DNA of 64,000 bases from Prosapia bicincta (GCA_036971475.1 JBAIZL010000010.1:6890131-6954130); one strand, 5' to 3'. Positions 51,383 to 64,000 are shown, numbered from the stretch's first letter. Numbers and translations are program-made. The notes: a model not told the origin generated them from the sequence alone.

Positions 51383-54300
51383 CTTACAGTCACATGTGCA
51401 GGCTCATATCGAGCCCTTGACACAGTGGACTGTAACGGGTTACTTTACTTTACTAAAATTACTCGTACTCCTTGCAACACAGTCTTTTAGATTGCATGCC
51501 AGGCACATGTGCAGGCTCATATCGAGCCCTTGACACAGTGGACTGTAACAGGTTACTTTACTTTACTAAACTTACACGTACTCCTAAGAACACAATCTTT
51601 TAGATTGCCTTACAGTCACATGTGCAGGCTCATATCGAGCCCTTGACACAGTGGTCTATAACAGGTTACTTTACTTTACTAAACTTACACGTACTCCTAA
51701 GAACACAGTCTTTTAGATTGCCTGCCAGGCACATGTGCAGGCTCATATCGAGCCCTTGACACAGTGGTCTATAACAGGTTACTTTACTTTACTAAACTTA
51801 CACGTACTCCTAAGAACACAATCTTTTAGATTGCCTTACAGTCACATGTGCAGGCTCATATCGAGCCCTTGACACAGTGGACTGTAACAGGTTACTTTAC
51901 TTTACTAAACTTACACGTACTCCTAAGAACACAATCTTTTAGATTGCCTGACAGGCACATGTGCAGGCTCATATCGAGCCCTTGACACAGTGGTCTATAA
52001 CAGGTTACTTTACTTTACTAAACTTACACGTACTCCTAAGAACACAATCTTTTAGATTGCCTTACAGTCACATGTGCAGGCTCATATCGAGCCCTTGACA
52101 CAGTGGACTGTAACGGGTTACTTTACTTTACTAAAATTACTCGTACTCCTTGCAACACAGTCTTTTAGATTGCCTGCCGGGCACATGTGCATTCTCATAT
52201 CGAGCCCTTGACACAGTGGTCTATAACAGGTTACTTTACTTTACTAAACTTACACGTACTCCTAAGAACACAATCTTTTAGATTGCCTTACAGTCACATG
52301 TGCAGGCTCATATCGAGCCCTTGACACAGTGGACTGTAACAGGTTACTTTACTTTACTAAACTTACACGTACTCCTAAGAACACAATCTTTTAGATTGCC
52401 TGCCAGGCACATGTGCAGGCTCATATCGAGCCCTTGACACAGTGGTCTATAACAGGTTACTTTACTTTACTAAACTTACACGTACTCCTAAGAACACAAT
52501 CTTTTAGATTGCCTTCCAGGCTCATGTGCAGGCTCCTTTCGAGCCCTTGTCATCGTGGACTGTAACGGGTTACTTTACTTTACTAAAATTACTCGTACTC
52601 CTTGCAACACAGTCTTTTAGATTGCCTGCCAGGCACATGTGCAGGCTCATATCGAGCCCTTGACACAGTGGTCTATAACAGGTTACTTTACTTTACTAAA
52701 CTTACATGTACTCCTAAGAACACAATCTTTTAGATTGCCTTCCAGGCACATGTGCAGGCTCCTTTCGAGCCCTTGTCACAGTGGTCTGTAACGGGTTACT
52801 TTACTTTACTAAAATTACTCGTACTCCTTGCAACACAGTCTTTTAGATTGCCTGCCAGGCACATGTGCAGGCTCATATCGAGCCCTTGACACAGTGGTCT
52901 ATAACAGGTTACTTTACTTTACTAAAATTACTCGTACTCCTTGCAACACAGTCTTTTAGATTGCCTTCCAGGCACATGTGCAGGCTCATATCGAGCCCTT
53001 GACACAGTGGTCTATAACATTTTACTTTACTTTACTAAAATTACTCGTACTCCTTGCAACACAGTCTTTTAGATTGCCTTCCAGGCACATGTGCAGGCTC
53101 ATATCGAGAACTTGACACAGTGGTCTATAACAGGTTACTTTACTTTACTAAAATTACTCGTACTCCTTGCAACACAGTCTTTTAGATTGCCTTCCAGGCA
53201 CATGTGCAGGCTCATATCGAGCCCTTGACACAGTGGTCTATAGCAGGTTACTTTACTTTACTAAACTTACACGTACTCCTAAGAACACAATCTTTTAGAT
53301 TGCCTTCCAGGCACATGTGCAGGCTCTTTTCGAGCCTTTGTCACAGTGGTCTGTAACAGGTTACTTTACTTTACTAAACTTACACGTACTCCTAAGAACA
53401 CAATCTTTTAGATTGCCTTCCAGGCACATGTGCAGGCTCTTTTCGAGCCTTTGTCACAGTGGTCTGTAACAGGTTACTTTACTTTACTAAACTTACACGT
53501 ACTCCTAAGAACACAATCTTTTAGATTGCCTTCCAGGCACATGTGCAGGCTCTTTTCGAGCCTTTGTCACAGTGGTCTGTAACAGGTTACTTTACTTTAC
53601 TAAACTTACACGTACTCCTAAGAACACAATCTTTTAGATTGCCTTCCAGGCACATGTGCAGGCTCTTTTCGAGCCTTTGTCACAGTGGTCTGTAACAGGT
53701 TACTTTACTTTACTAAACTTACACGTACTCCTAAGAACACAATCTTTTAGATTGCCTGCCAGGCACATGTGCAGACTCATATCGAGCCCTTGACACAGTG
53801 GTCTATAACAGGTTACTTTACTTTACTAAACTTACACGTACTCCTAAGAACACAATCGTTTAGATTGCCTGCCAGGCACATGTGCAGGCTCATATCGAGC
53901 CCTTGACACAGTGGTCTATAACAGGTTACTTTACTTTACTAAACTTACACGTACTCCTAAGAACACAATCTTTTAGATTGCCTGCCAGGCACATGTGCAG
54001 GCTCATATCGAGCCCTTGACACAGTGGTCTATAACAGGTTACTTTACTTTACTAAACTTACACGTACTCCTAAGAACACAATCTTTTAGATTGCCTTCCA
54101 GGCACATGTGCAGGCTCTTTTCGAGCCTTTGTCACAGTGGTCTGTAACAGGTTACTTTACTTTACTAAACTTACACGTACTCCTAAGAACACAATCTTTT
54201 AGATTGCCTGCCAGGTACATGTGCAGGCTCATATCGAGCCCTTGTCACAGTGGTCTATAACAGGTTACTTTACTTTACTAAACTTACACGTACTCCTAAG

Positions 54301-57300
54301 AACACAATCTTTTAGATTGCCTGCCAGGCACATGTGCAGGCTCATATCGAGCCCTTGACACAGTGGTCTATAACAGGTTACTTTACTTTACTAAACTTAC
54401 ACGTACTCCTAAGAACACAATCTTTTAGATTGCCTGCCAGGCACATGTGCAGGCTCATATCGAGCCCTTGACACAGTGGTCTGTAACAGGTTACTTTACT
54501 TTACTAAAATTACTCGTACTCCTTGCAACACAGTCTTTTAGATTGCCTGCCAGGCACACGTGCAGGCTCATATCGAGCCTTTGTCACAGTGGTCTGTAAC
54601 AGGTTACTTTACATTACTAAATTTACTCGTACTCCTAGCAACACAATCTTTTATATTGCCTTCCAGGCACATGTGCAGGCTCCTTTCGAGCCCTTGTCAC
54701 AGTGGTCTATAACAGGTTACTTTACATTACTAAAATTACTCGTACTCTTAGCAACACAATCTTTTAGATTGCCTTCCAGGCACATGTGCAGGCTCATATC
54801 GAGCCCTTGACACAGTGGTCTATAACAGGTTACTTTACTTTACTAAAATTACTCGTACTCCTTGCAACACAGTCTTTTAGATTGCCTTCCAGGCACATGT
54901 GCAGGCTCATATCGAGCCCTTGACACAGTGGTCTATAGCAGGTTACTTTACTTTACTAAACTTACACGTACTCCTAAGAACACAATCTTTTAGATTGCCT
55001 TCCAGGCACATGTGCAGGCTCTTTTCGAGCCTTTGTCACAGTGGTCTATAACAGGTTACTTTACTTTACTAAACTTACACGTACTCCTAAGAACACAATC
55101 TTTTAGATTGCCTGCCAGGCACATGTGCAGGCTCATATCGAGCCCTTGACACAGTGGTCTATAACAGGTTACTTTACTTTACTAAACTTACACGTACTCC
55201 TAAGAACACAATCTTTTAGATTGCCTGCCAGGCACATGTGCAGGCTCATATCGAGCCCTTGACACAGTGGTCTATAACAGGTTACTTTACTTTACTAAAC
55301 TTACACGTACTCCTAAGAACACAATCTTTTAGATTGCCTGCCAGGCACATGTGCAGGCTCATATCGAGCCCTTGACACAGTGGTCTATAACAGGTTACTT
55401 TACTTTACTAAACTTACACGTACTCCTAAGAACACAATCTTTTAGATTGCCTGCCAGGCACATGTGCAGGCTCATATCGAGCCCTTGACACAGTGGTCTA
55501 TAACAGGTTACTTTACTTTACTAAACTTACACGTACTCCTAAGAACACAATCTTTTAGATTGCCTGCCAGGCACATGTGCAGGCTCATATCGAGCCCTTG
55601 ACACAGTGGTCTATAACAGGTTACTTTACTTTACTAAACTTACACGTACTCCTAAGAACACAATCTTTTAGATTCCCTGCCAGGCACATGTGCAGGCTCA
55701 TATCGAGCCCTTGACACAGTGGTCTATAACAGGTTACTTTACTTTACTAAACTTACACGTACTCCTAAGAACACAATCTTTTAGATTGCCTGCCAGGCAC
55801 ATGTGCAGGCTCATATCGAGCCCTTGACACAGTGGTCTATAACAGGTTACTTTACTTTACTAAACTTACACGTACTCCTAAGAACACAATCTTTTAGATT
55901 GCCTGCCAGGCACATGTGCAGGCTCATATCGAGCCCTTGACACAGTGGTCTATAACAGGTTACTTTACATTACTAAACTTACACGTACTCCTAAGAACAC
56001 AATCTTTTAGATTGCCTGCCAGGCACATGTGCAGGCTCATATCGAGCCCTTGACACAGTGGTCTATAACAGGTTACTTTACTTTACTAAACTTACACGTA
56101 CTCCTAAGAACACAATCTTTTAGATTGCCTTACAGTCACATGTGCAGGCTCATATCGAGCCCTTGACACAGTGGACTGTAACGGGTTACTTTACTTTACT
56201 AAAATTACTCGTACTCCTTGCAACACAGTCTTTTAGATTGCCTGCCAGGCACATGTGCAGGCTCATATCGAGCCCTTGACACAGTGGACTGTAACAGGTT
56301 ACTTTACTTTACTAAACTTACACGTACTCCTAAGAACACAATCTTTTAGATTGCCTTACAGTCACATGTGCAGGCTCATATCGAGCCCTTGACACAGTGG
56401 TCTATAACAGGTTACTTTACTTTACTAAACTTACACGTACTCCTAAGAACACAGTCTTTTAGATTGCCTGCCAGGCACATGTGCAGGCTCATATCGAGCC
56501 CTTGACACAGTGGTCTATAACAGGTTACTTTACTTTACTAAACTTACACGTACTCCTAAGAACACAATCTTTTAGATTGCCTTACAGTCACATGTGCAGG
56601 CTCATATCGAGCCCTTGACACAGTGGACTGTAACAGGTTACTTTACTTTACTAAACTTACACGTACTCCTAAGAACACAATCTTTTAGATTGCCTGACAG
56701 GCACATGTGCAGGCTCATATCGAGCCCTTGACACAGTGGTCTATAACAGGTTACTTTACTTTACTAAACTTACACGTACTCCTAAGAACACAATCTTTTA
56801 GATTGCCTTACAGTCACATGTGCAGGCTCATATCGAGCCCTTGACACAGTGGACTGTAACGGGTTACTTTACTTTACTAAAATTACTCGTACTCCTTGCA
56901 ACACAGTCTTTTAGATTGCCTGCCGGGCACATGTGCATTCTCATATCGAGCCCTTGACACAGTGGTCTATAACAGGTTACTTTACTTTACTAAACTTACA
57001 CGTACTCCTAAGAACACAATCTTTTAGATTGCCTTACAGTCACATGTGCAGGCTCATATCGAGCCCTTGACACAGTGGACTGTAACAGGTTACTTTACTT
57101 TACTAAACTTACACGTACTCCTAAGAACACAATCTTTTAGATTGCCTGCCAGGCACATGTGCAGGCTCATATCGAGCCCTTGACACAGTGGTCTATAACA
57201 GGTTACTTTACTTTACTAAACTTACACGTACTCCTAAGAACACAATCTTTTAGATTGCCTTCCAGGCTCATGTGCAGGCTCCTTTCGAGCCCTTGTCATC

Positions 57301-60300
57301 GTGGACTGTAACGGGTTACTTTACTTTACTAAAATTACTCGTACTCCTTGCAACACAGTCTTTTAGATTGCCTGCCAGTCACATGTGCAGGCTCATATCG
57401 AGCCCTTGACACAGTGGTCTATAACAGGTTACTTTACTTTACTAAACTTACATGTACTCCTAAGAACACAATCTTTTAGATTGCCTTCCAGGCACATGTG
57501 CAGGCTCCTTTCGAGCCCTTGTCACAGTGGTCTGTAACGGGTTACTTTACTTTACTAAAATTACTCGTACTCCTTGCAACACAGTCTTTTAGATTGCCTG
57601 CCAGGCACATGTGCAGGCTCATATCGAGCCCTTGACACAGTGGTCTATAACAGGTTACTTTACTTTACTAAAATTACTCGTACTCCTTGCAACACAGTCT
57701 TTTAGATTGCCTTCCAGGCACATGTGCAGGCTCATATCGAGCCCTTGACACAGTGGTCTATAACATTTTACTTTACTTTACTAAAATTACTCGTACTCCT
57801 TGCAACACAGTCTTTTAGATTGCCTTCCAGGCACATGTGCAGGCTCATATCGAGCCCTTGACACAGTGGTCTATAACAGGTTACTTTACTTTACTAAAAT
57901 TACTCGTACTCCTTGCAACACAGTCTTTTAGATTGCCTGCCAGGCACATGTGCAGGCTCATATCGAGCCCTTGACACAGTGGTCTATAACAGGTTACTTT
58001 ACTTTACTAAAATTACTCGTACTCCTTGCAACACAGTCTTTTAGATTGCCTTCCAGGCACATGTGCAGGCTCATATCGAGCTCTTGACACAGTGGTCTGT
58101 AACAGGTTACTTTACTTTACTAAAATTACTCGTACTCCTTGCAACACAGTCTTTTAGATTGCCTTACAGTCACATGTGCAGGCTCATATCGAGAACTTGA
58201 CACAGTGGTCTATAACAGGTTACTTTACTTTACTAAAATTACTCGTACTCCTTGCAACACAGTCTTTTAGATTGCCTTCCAGGCACATGTGCAGGCTCAT
58301 ATCGAGCCCTTGACACAGTGGTCTATAGCAGGTTACTTTACTTTACTAAACTTACACGTACTCCTAAGAACACAATCTTTTAGATTGCCTTCCAGGCACA
58401 TGTGCAGGCTCTTTTCGAGCCTTTGTCACAGTGGTCTGTAACAGGTTACTTTACTTTACTAAACTTACACGTACTCCTAAGAACACAATCTTTTAGATTG
58501 CCTTCCAGGCACATGTGCAGGCTCTTTTCGAGCCTTTGTCACAGTGGTCTGTAACAGGTTACTTTACTTTACTAAACTTACACGTACTCCTAAGAACACA
58601 ATCTTTTAGATTGCCTTCCAGGCACATGTGCAGGCTCTTTTCGAGCCTTTGTCACAGTGGTCTGTAACAGGTTACTTTACTTTACTAAACTTACACGTAC
58701 TCCTAAGAACACAATCTTTTAGATTGCCTTCCAGGCACATGTGCAGGCTCTTTTCGAGCCTTTGTCACAGTGGTCTGTAACAGGTTACTTTACTTTACTA
58801 AACTTACACGTACTCCTAAGAACACAATCTTTTAGATTGCCTGCCAGGCACATGTGCAGGCTCATATCGAGCCCTTGACACAGTGGTCTATAACAGGTTA
58901 CTTTACTTTACTAAACTTACACGTACTCCTAAGAACACAATCGTTTAGATTGCCTGCCAGGCACATGTGCAGGCTCATATCGAGCCCTTGACACAGTGGT
59001 CTATAACAGGTTACTTTACTTTACTAAACTTACACGTACTCCTAAGAACACAATCTTTTAGATTGCCTGCCAGGCACATGTGCAGGCTCATATCGAGCCC
59101 TTGACACAGTGGTCTATAACAGGTTACTTTACTTTACTAAACTTACACGTACTCCTAAGAACACAATCTTTTAGATTGCCTTCCAGGCACATGTGCAGGC
59201 TCTTTTCGAGCCTTTGTCACAGTGGTCTGTAACAGGTTACTTTACTTTACTAAACTTACACGTACTCCTAAGAACACAATCTTTTAGATTGCCTGCCAGG
59301 TACATGTGCAGGCTCATATCGAGCCCTTGTCACAGTGGTCTATAACAGGTTACTTTACTTTACTAAACTTACACGTACTCCTAAGAACACAATCTTTTAG
59401 ATTGCCTGCCAGGCACATGTGCAGGCTCATATCGAGCCCTTGACACAGTGGTCTATAACAGGTTACTTTACTTTACTAAACTTACACGTACTCCTAAGAA
59501 CACAATCTTTTAGATTGCCTGCCAGGCACATGTGCAGGCTCATATCGAGCCCTTGACACAGTGGTCTGTAACAGGTTACTTTACTTTACTAAAATTACTC
59601 GTACTCCTTGCAACACAGTCTTTTAGATTGCCTGCCAGGCACACGTGCAGGCTCATATCGAGCCTTTGTCACAGTGGTCTGTAACAGGTTACTTTACATT
59701 ACTAAATTTACTCGTACTCCTAGCAACACAATCTTTTATATTGCCTTCCAGGCACATGTGCAGGCTCCTTTCGAGCCCTTGTCACAGTGGTCTATAACAG
59801 GTTACTTTACATTACTAAAATTACTCGTACTCTTAGCAACACAATCTTTTAGATTGCCTTCCAGGCACATGTGCAGGCTCATATCGAGCCCTTGACACAG
59901 TGGTCTATAACAGGTTACTTTACTTTACTAAAATTACTCGTACTCCTTGCAACACAGTCTTTTAGATTGCCTTCCAGGCACATGTGCAGGCTCATATCGA
60001 GCCCTTGACACAGTGGTCTATAGCAGGTTACTTTACTTTACTAAACTTACACGTACTCCTAAGAACACAATCTTTTAGATTGCCTTCCAGGCACATGTGC
60101 AGGCTCTTTTCGAGCCTTTGTCACAGTGGTCTGTAACAGGTTACTTTACTTTACTAAACTTACACGTACTCCTAAGAACACAATCTTTTAGATTGCCTTC
60201 CAGGCACATGTGCAGGCTCTTTTCGAGCCTTTGTCACAGTGGTCTGTAGCAGGTTACTTTACTTTACTAAACTTACACGTACTCCTAAGAACACAATCTT

Positions 60301-61200
60301 TTAGATTGCCTTCCAGGCACATGTGCAGGCTCTTTTCGAGCCTTTGTCACAGTGGTCTGTAACAGGTTACTTTACTTTACTAAACTTACACGTACTCCTA
60401 AGAACACAATCTTTTAGATTGCCTGCCAGGCACATGTGCAGGCTCATATCGAGCCCTTGACACAGTGGTCTATAACAGGTTACTTTACTTTACTAAACTT
60501 ACACGTACTCCTAAGAACACAATCGTTTAGATTGCCTGCCAGGCACATGTGCAGGCTCATATCGATCCCTTGACACAGTGGTCTATAACAGGTTACTTTA
60601 CTTTACTAAACTTACACGTACTCCTAAGAACACAATCTTTTAGATTGCCTGCCAGGCACATGTGCAGGCTCATATCGAGCCCTTGACACAGTGGTCTATA
60701 ACAGGTTACTTTACTTTACTAAACTTACACGTACTCCTAAGAACACAATCTTTTAGATTGCCTTCCAGGCACATGTGCAGGCTCTTTTCGAGCCTTTGTC
60801 ACAGTGGTCTGTAACAGGTTACTTTACTTTACTAAACTTACACGTACTCCTAAGAACACAATCTTTTAGATTGCCTGCCAGGTACATGTGCAGGCTCATA
60901 TCGAGCCCTTGTCACAGTGGTCTATAACAGGTTACTTTACTTTACTAAACTTACACGTACTCCTAAGAACACAATCTTTTAGATTGCCTGCCAGGCACAT
61001 GTGCAGGCTCATATCGAGCCCTTGACACAGTGGTCTATAACAGGTTACTTTACTTTACTAAACTTACACGTACTCCTAAGAACACAATCTTTTAGATTGC
61101 CTGCCAGGCACATGTGCAGGCTCATATCGAGCCCTTGACACAGTGGTCTGTAACAGGTTACTTTACTTTACTAAAATTACTCGTACTCCTTGCAACACAG
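51383..61200 (+). repeat. 42-45 monomer (4.75-5.09 kb) tandem duplication inside the array
   Basis: Rare markers recur 4746 bp (42 monomers) apart: the ATTCTCATATCG variant (52191/56937), CATCGTGG (52551/57297) and TATAACATTTTAC (53011/57757). Further right the spacing becomes 5085 bp (45 monomers): GAGAACTTGAC (53106/58191), the CACGTG variant (54557/59642) and an identical 95-codon chance frame (54523/59608). Three extra monomers were therefore added in the second copy between about 57.8 and 58.2 kb. A further 14-monomer (1582 bp) echo links 59608 and 61190. Confidence 0.9.
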
Positions 61201-62210
61201 TCTTTTAGATTGCCTGCCAGGCACATGTGCAGGCTCATATCGAGCCTTTGTCACAGTGGTCTGTAACAGGTTACTTTACATTACTAAATTTACTCGTACT
61301 CCTAGCAACACAATCTTTTATATTGCCTTCCAGGCACATGTGCAGGCTCCTTTCGAGCCCTTGTCACAGTGGTCTATAACAGGTTACTTTACATTACTAA
61401 AATTACTCGTACTCTTAGCAACACAATCTTTTAGATTGCCTTCCAGGCACATGTGCAGGCTCCTTTCGAGCCCTTGTCACAGTGGTCTATAACAGGTTAC
61501 TTTACATTACTAAAATTACTCGTACTCCTAGCAACACAATCTTTTAGATTGCCTTCCAGGCACATGTGCAGGCTCCTTTCGAGCCCTTGTCACAGTGGTC
61601 TATAACAGGTTACTTTACATTACTAAAATTACTCGTACTCTTAGCAACACAATCTTTTAGATTGCCTGCCAGGTACATGTGCAGGCTCCTTTCGAGCCCT
61701 TGTTACAGTGGTCTGTAACAGGTTACTTTACTTTACTAAACTCAGTCGTACTCCTACGAACACAATCTTTTAGATTGCCTTCCAGTCACATGTGCAGGCT
61801 CTTTTCTAGCCCTTGTCACAGTGGTCTATAACAGGTTACTTTACTTTACTAAAATTACTCGTACTCCTAGCAACACAATCTTTTAGATTGCCTGCCAGGT
61901 ACATGTGCAGGCTCCTTTCGAGCCCTTGTCACAGTGGTCTATAACAGGTTACTTTACATTACTAAAATTACTCGTACTCTTAGCAACACAATCTTTTAGA
62001 TTGCCTGCCAGGTACATGTGCAGGCTCCTTTCGAGCCCTTGTTACAGTGGTCTGTAACAGGTTACTTTACTTTACTAAACTCAGTCGTACTCCTACGAAC
62101 ACAATCTTTTAGATTGCCTTCCAGTCACATGTGCAGGCTCTTTTCTAGCCCTTGTCACAGTGGTCTATAACAGGTTACTTTAATTTACTAAACTTACACG
62201 TAACCGTTTA

Positions 62211-62450
62211 TATTTAACAGGTTTATTTACTTTAATAAATTTACTCATACCCTTCAGAATACCAATTCCTCAGATTGCTACTCTGACGCAACTACAGACG
62301 TCATACGAGCGCGTGTCACAGTGAACTGTAACCAGTTCATTTACTAAACTGACACATAGGTTTGAGAATATCAATCCCCCAGATTGCTTTCCTGAGGCAT
62401 GTACGGACCTCTTCAGATTCCTTGTCACAGTGACTTGTAACAAGTTATTT
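62211..62450 (+). repeat. Diverged right-edge monomers
   Basis: Two to three degenerate copies follow the homogeneous array: CAGATTGCTACTCTGACGC near 62272 and CAGATTGCTTTCCTGAGGC near 62380, with GTCACAGTGAACTGTAACCA and GTCACAGTGACTTGTAACAA. They resemble the copies in unit A (681-1295) more than the adjacent expanded monomers do. Confidence 0.85.
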
Positions 62451-64000
62451 TACCTCTTTAAATTCACCTAACTCTTCAGAATTTCTTTGACGTTCACTTA
62501 GCACCCGCAAACTGAGGTCACGTATTTAAACATTTTCGTCATAGACGAATTGTACAAACATGGTTACAAAGTGGTTTCAATGTTTGAAACAAATCAAGAG
62601 TTTATTTTACTAAAATACGGATAACGTTAGAACGTCATTATTATAGATTTTCTGATGATATTGTTACAGATCCAGTTCCGAGCAGCCGGTGGAGCACCAT
62701 ACGTCACAACAGTAGACAGCGGAACTACGACTGGTAAGTGAAACCTTCTCCTATTTTCCGAATCTCGTCATCAATATGTGCATGCATTAGTTATACCTAA
62801 TATTATCTACCTCTATATGTTCTTCTATAATAGGGTTAAAAGGTACAAACACCTGTTTTCGCCGTTGGAGAGTAGGTCTGCTTCAGGTACGCGAGGCATG
62901 AATCTCTCTAGGAGTTTCTTCACTGCCTTCCTACCCATATTCATAATTATATGTTAATCATCTTCTTGCAACTGCAATAAAAAGAAATCCTTTACGGTCT
63001 ACAATATTTTACTATCCATAATTTATTCAGCCATTTTCCTGTGTATCACAAATGCAGGCACCTCTATACGGATTTTAAGGCAATCCAGGTTGAAATGACG
63101 TCATTTTTACATTGACAAAAGGAAACATTTTTTTATGGGAATTGTTTTGTTTTAGTAGGAAAATGGTTTTGTTGCCGGTGTAAAACAAGTTCTATGAACG
63201 TTTACTATTTCAAGAGATCCAAAAAGATTTGTTGTCGCAGATGATCAGTAAGATGCAGACTAAAATTAACCAAATTCACGTTTAAACGTCTTAAAATTTA
63301 CATAAAAAAACAACTTTGCAAATAAACAGATGGTTATGTCGCAGTCGATAACATATTTCTTGAGCTTGAGTTGATAATAATTTCGCAGTGAGTGTTTTTA
63401 AAAATATTAGACAAAATCTGTTTATTTAAACAATCACACAAAATTATTTATTTGGAAGTATTTCTGAAATATGTTTTTTTGTACCTTTCTCTTATTGCAA
63501 CTCCAACTTGAACCTGTTTTAATGCATGTCTTTCCGCATATACCTCGCATTCTACCTAAGTTCCTTTCTTCATTTTCTTTCTATTTCTCGGATAATGATC
63601 TTTCTTCGTTGCTTTTGAAACAGTTTTTAAAAATGTAAAAACAAGGCACTTGATACAACTGAAGTTGTGGGCTGCAGATATAGTGTTTAGTATTTTTTTT
63701 TATGGTTTCTTAAAGTTTAGTTTACGGAAGTAACGGTAAATCTTCTGCAAATAAACTTTGAGCCTTGCACTCTGTTTGCATTTCAGTTTAATGAAAAACA
63801 AACAAGCCGGGGGCAGCAATGGTACCGGCAAAGCTGGGAGCAACCTTCCTGAAGTAACCGGATCTCTAAGTTGTAAGAAAGTTCCTAAGTTAAATGATTA
63901 TATTCACTTTAGCTGAGAACTGTTTAAGTTGGAAGTAAAATATTCATGCTTCTATATAGATTTACTTGTGCGCTGCACCGCATACATAATAGCCTATTTG
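62451..64000. repeat. Right flank of duplicated locus, unit B
   Basis: Second copy of about 1301-2860, still matching at the last base of the window. It contains the paired exon-like block (about 62590-62733, donor GT at 62734), a TGACGTCA at 63096-63103 (unit A has AGACGTCA there) and the 41-codon frame at 63791-63916. Confidence 0.88.
63791..63916 (+). CDS. Candidate 41-codon ORF after an acceptor-like site (unit B copy)
   Basis: Counterpart of 2651-2776: the same TTTGCATTTCAG acceptor-like string (AG at 63785-63786), ATG at 63791, same length and TGA stop at 63914-63916. The peptide begins MKNKQAGGSNGTGKAG and ends NDYIHFS. It differs from the unit A version by Lys at residue 14 and Lys at residue 29. 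No family is recognised. Surrounding non-coding sequence (63640-63790) is equally well conserved, so the intact frame does not by itself argue for translation. If the donor-like site at 62734 is used, the intron would be about 1.05 kb. Confidence 0.15.
   Translation: MKNKQAGGSNGTGKAGSNLPEVTGSLSCKKVPKLNDYIHFS

Larger units (their letters stand above)
30927..62210 (+). repeat. 113 bp satellite array, about 276 monomers
   Basis: ATTGCC phase markers at 31041 and 62113 are 31072 bp apart, which is 275 x 113 minus 3. Three single-base deletions (near 34855, 37600 and 47763) account for the difference, so nothing else of net length is inserted. The monomer runs ATTGCCTGCCAGGCACATGT, GCAGGCTCATATCGAGCCC, TTGACACAGTGGTCTATAAC, AGGTTACTTTACTTTACT, AAACTTACACGTACTCC and TAAGAACACAATCTTTTAG. 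Left-end copies and the last few right-end copies are more diverged. Because 113 is not a multiple of three, no frame stays open beyond about 100 codons, and the open frames inside are artefacts. This is a classic satellite with homogenised interior and diverged edges, possibly centromeric or heterochromatic. Confidence 0.98.

Noticed and set aside
37499..61492. Open frames of 68-100 codons inside the satellite (for example 37499, 47668, 51086, 54523, 59608, 61190)
   Set aside because: They are chance frames created where a monomer variant or single-base deletion removes a stop. The period of 113 shifts frame every monomer, and identical copies simply reflect array duplication.
30927..62210. 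CRISPR array
   Set aside because: The repeats are directly contiguous with no unique spacers, the period is 113 bp, and the setting is eukaryotic repeat-rich DNA without cas genes.
30927..62210. CENP-B box in the monomer
   Set aside because: The TTCGAG segment in some subtypes lacks the downstream A and CGGG positions of the TTCGnnnnAnnCGGG consensus.

Overview
This window reads as non-coding eukaryotic DNA, probably from an invertebrate animal. The flanks are AT-rich, carry long dinucleotide microsatellites, and contain several families of tandem and interspersed repeats. A degenerate TTAGG-like patch near 23.7 kb makes an arthropod plausible, but nothing fixes the taxon. I recognise no intact protein-coding gene, tRNA or rRNA. 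Nearly all open frames are short, many lack an ATG, and most lie inside simple or tandem repeats.

Layout. Positions 1-2860 (unit A) are a left flank, about six degenerate 112-113 bp repeats, and a right flank. The same left flank returns at 30241-30926 and the same right flank at 62451-64000 (unit B). In unit B the few degenerate repeats are replaced by an array of about 276 copies of a 113 bp satellite (30927-62210). The window therefore shows one duplicated locus before and after a roughly 50-fold satellite expansion. Over 275 periods the phase is off by only 3 bp, and three single-base deletions account for it. The array has diverged edge copies, a homogenised interior, several linked monomer subtypes, a higher-order module (subtype C start, run of subtype A, subtype D end) and nested duplications in whole numbers of monomers (14, 15, 25, 42 and 45). 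Each monomer packs three dyad symmetries into about 37 bp, as reported for some centromeric satellites.

The 2.9-30.2 kb interval is a graveyard of repeats: an approximately 20 bp degenerate array, a 320-390 bp tandem duplication with an internal 17 bp array, a 39 bp minisatellite, a 129 bp minisatellite whose period keeps a 300-codon frame open, and an unclassified interspersed family with four copies (three plus, one minus). It also holds a Copia-integrase-like relict at 8.4-8.8 kb and two copies of a short motif resembling a hammerhead ribozyme core (11.86 kb plus; 25.9 kb minus, core broken). Possible regulatory DNA includes an NRF-1-type palindrome near 16.75 kb, five full TGACGTCA sites, and palindromic E-boxes near 28.6 and 29.4 kb.

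The only gene-like structure I would follow up is a pair of exon-like blocks kept in both duplicate flanks. A donor-like end lies at 1565 (62733 in unit B), and an acceptor-like AG is followed by an ATG and a 41-codon frame at 2651-2776 (63791-63916). The two coding differences between copies are both amino-acid changing, so protein-level constraint is not shown. All statements come from reading the sequence by eye; no database search was run.
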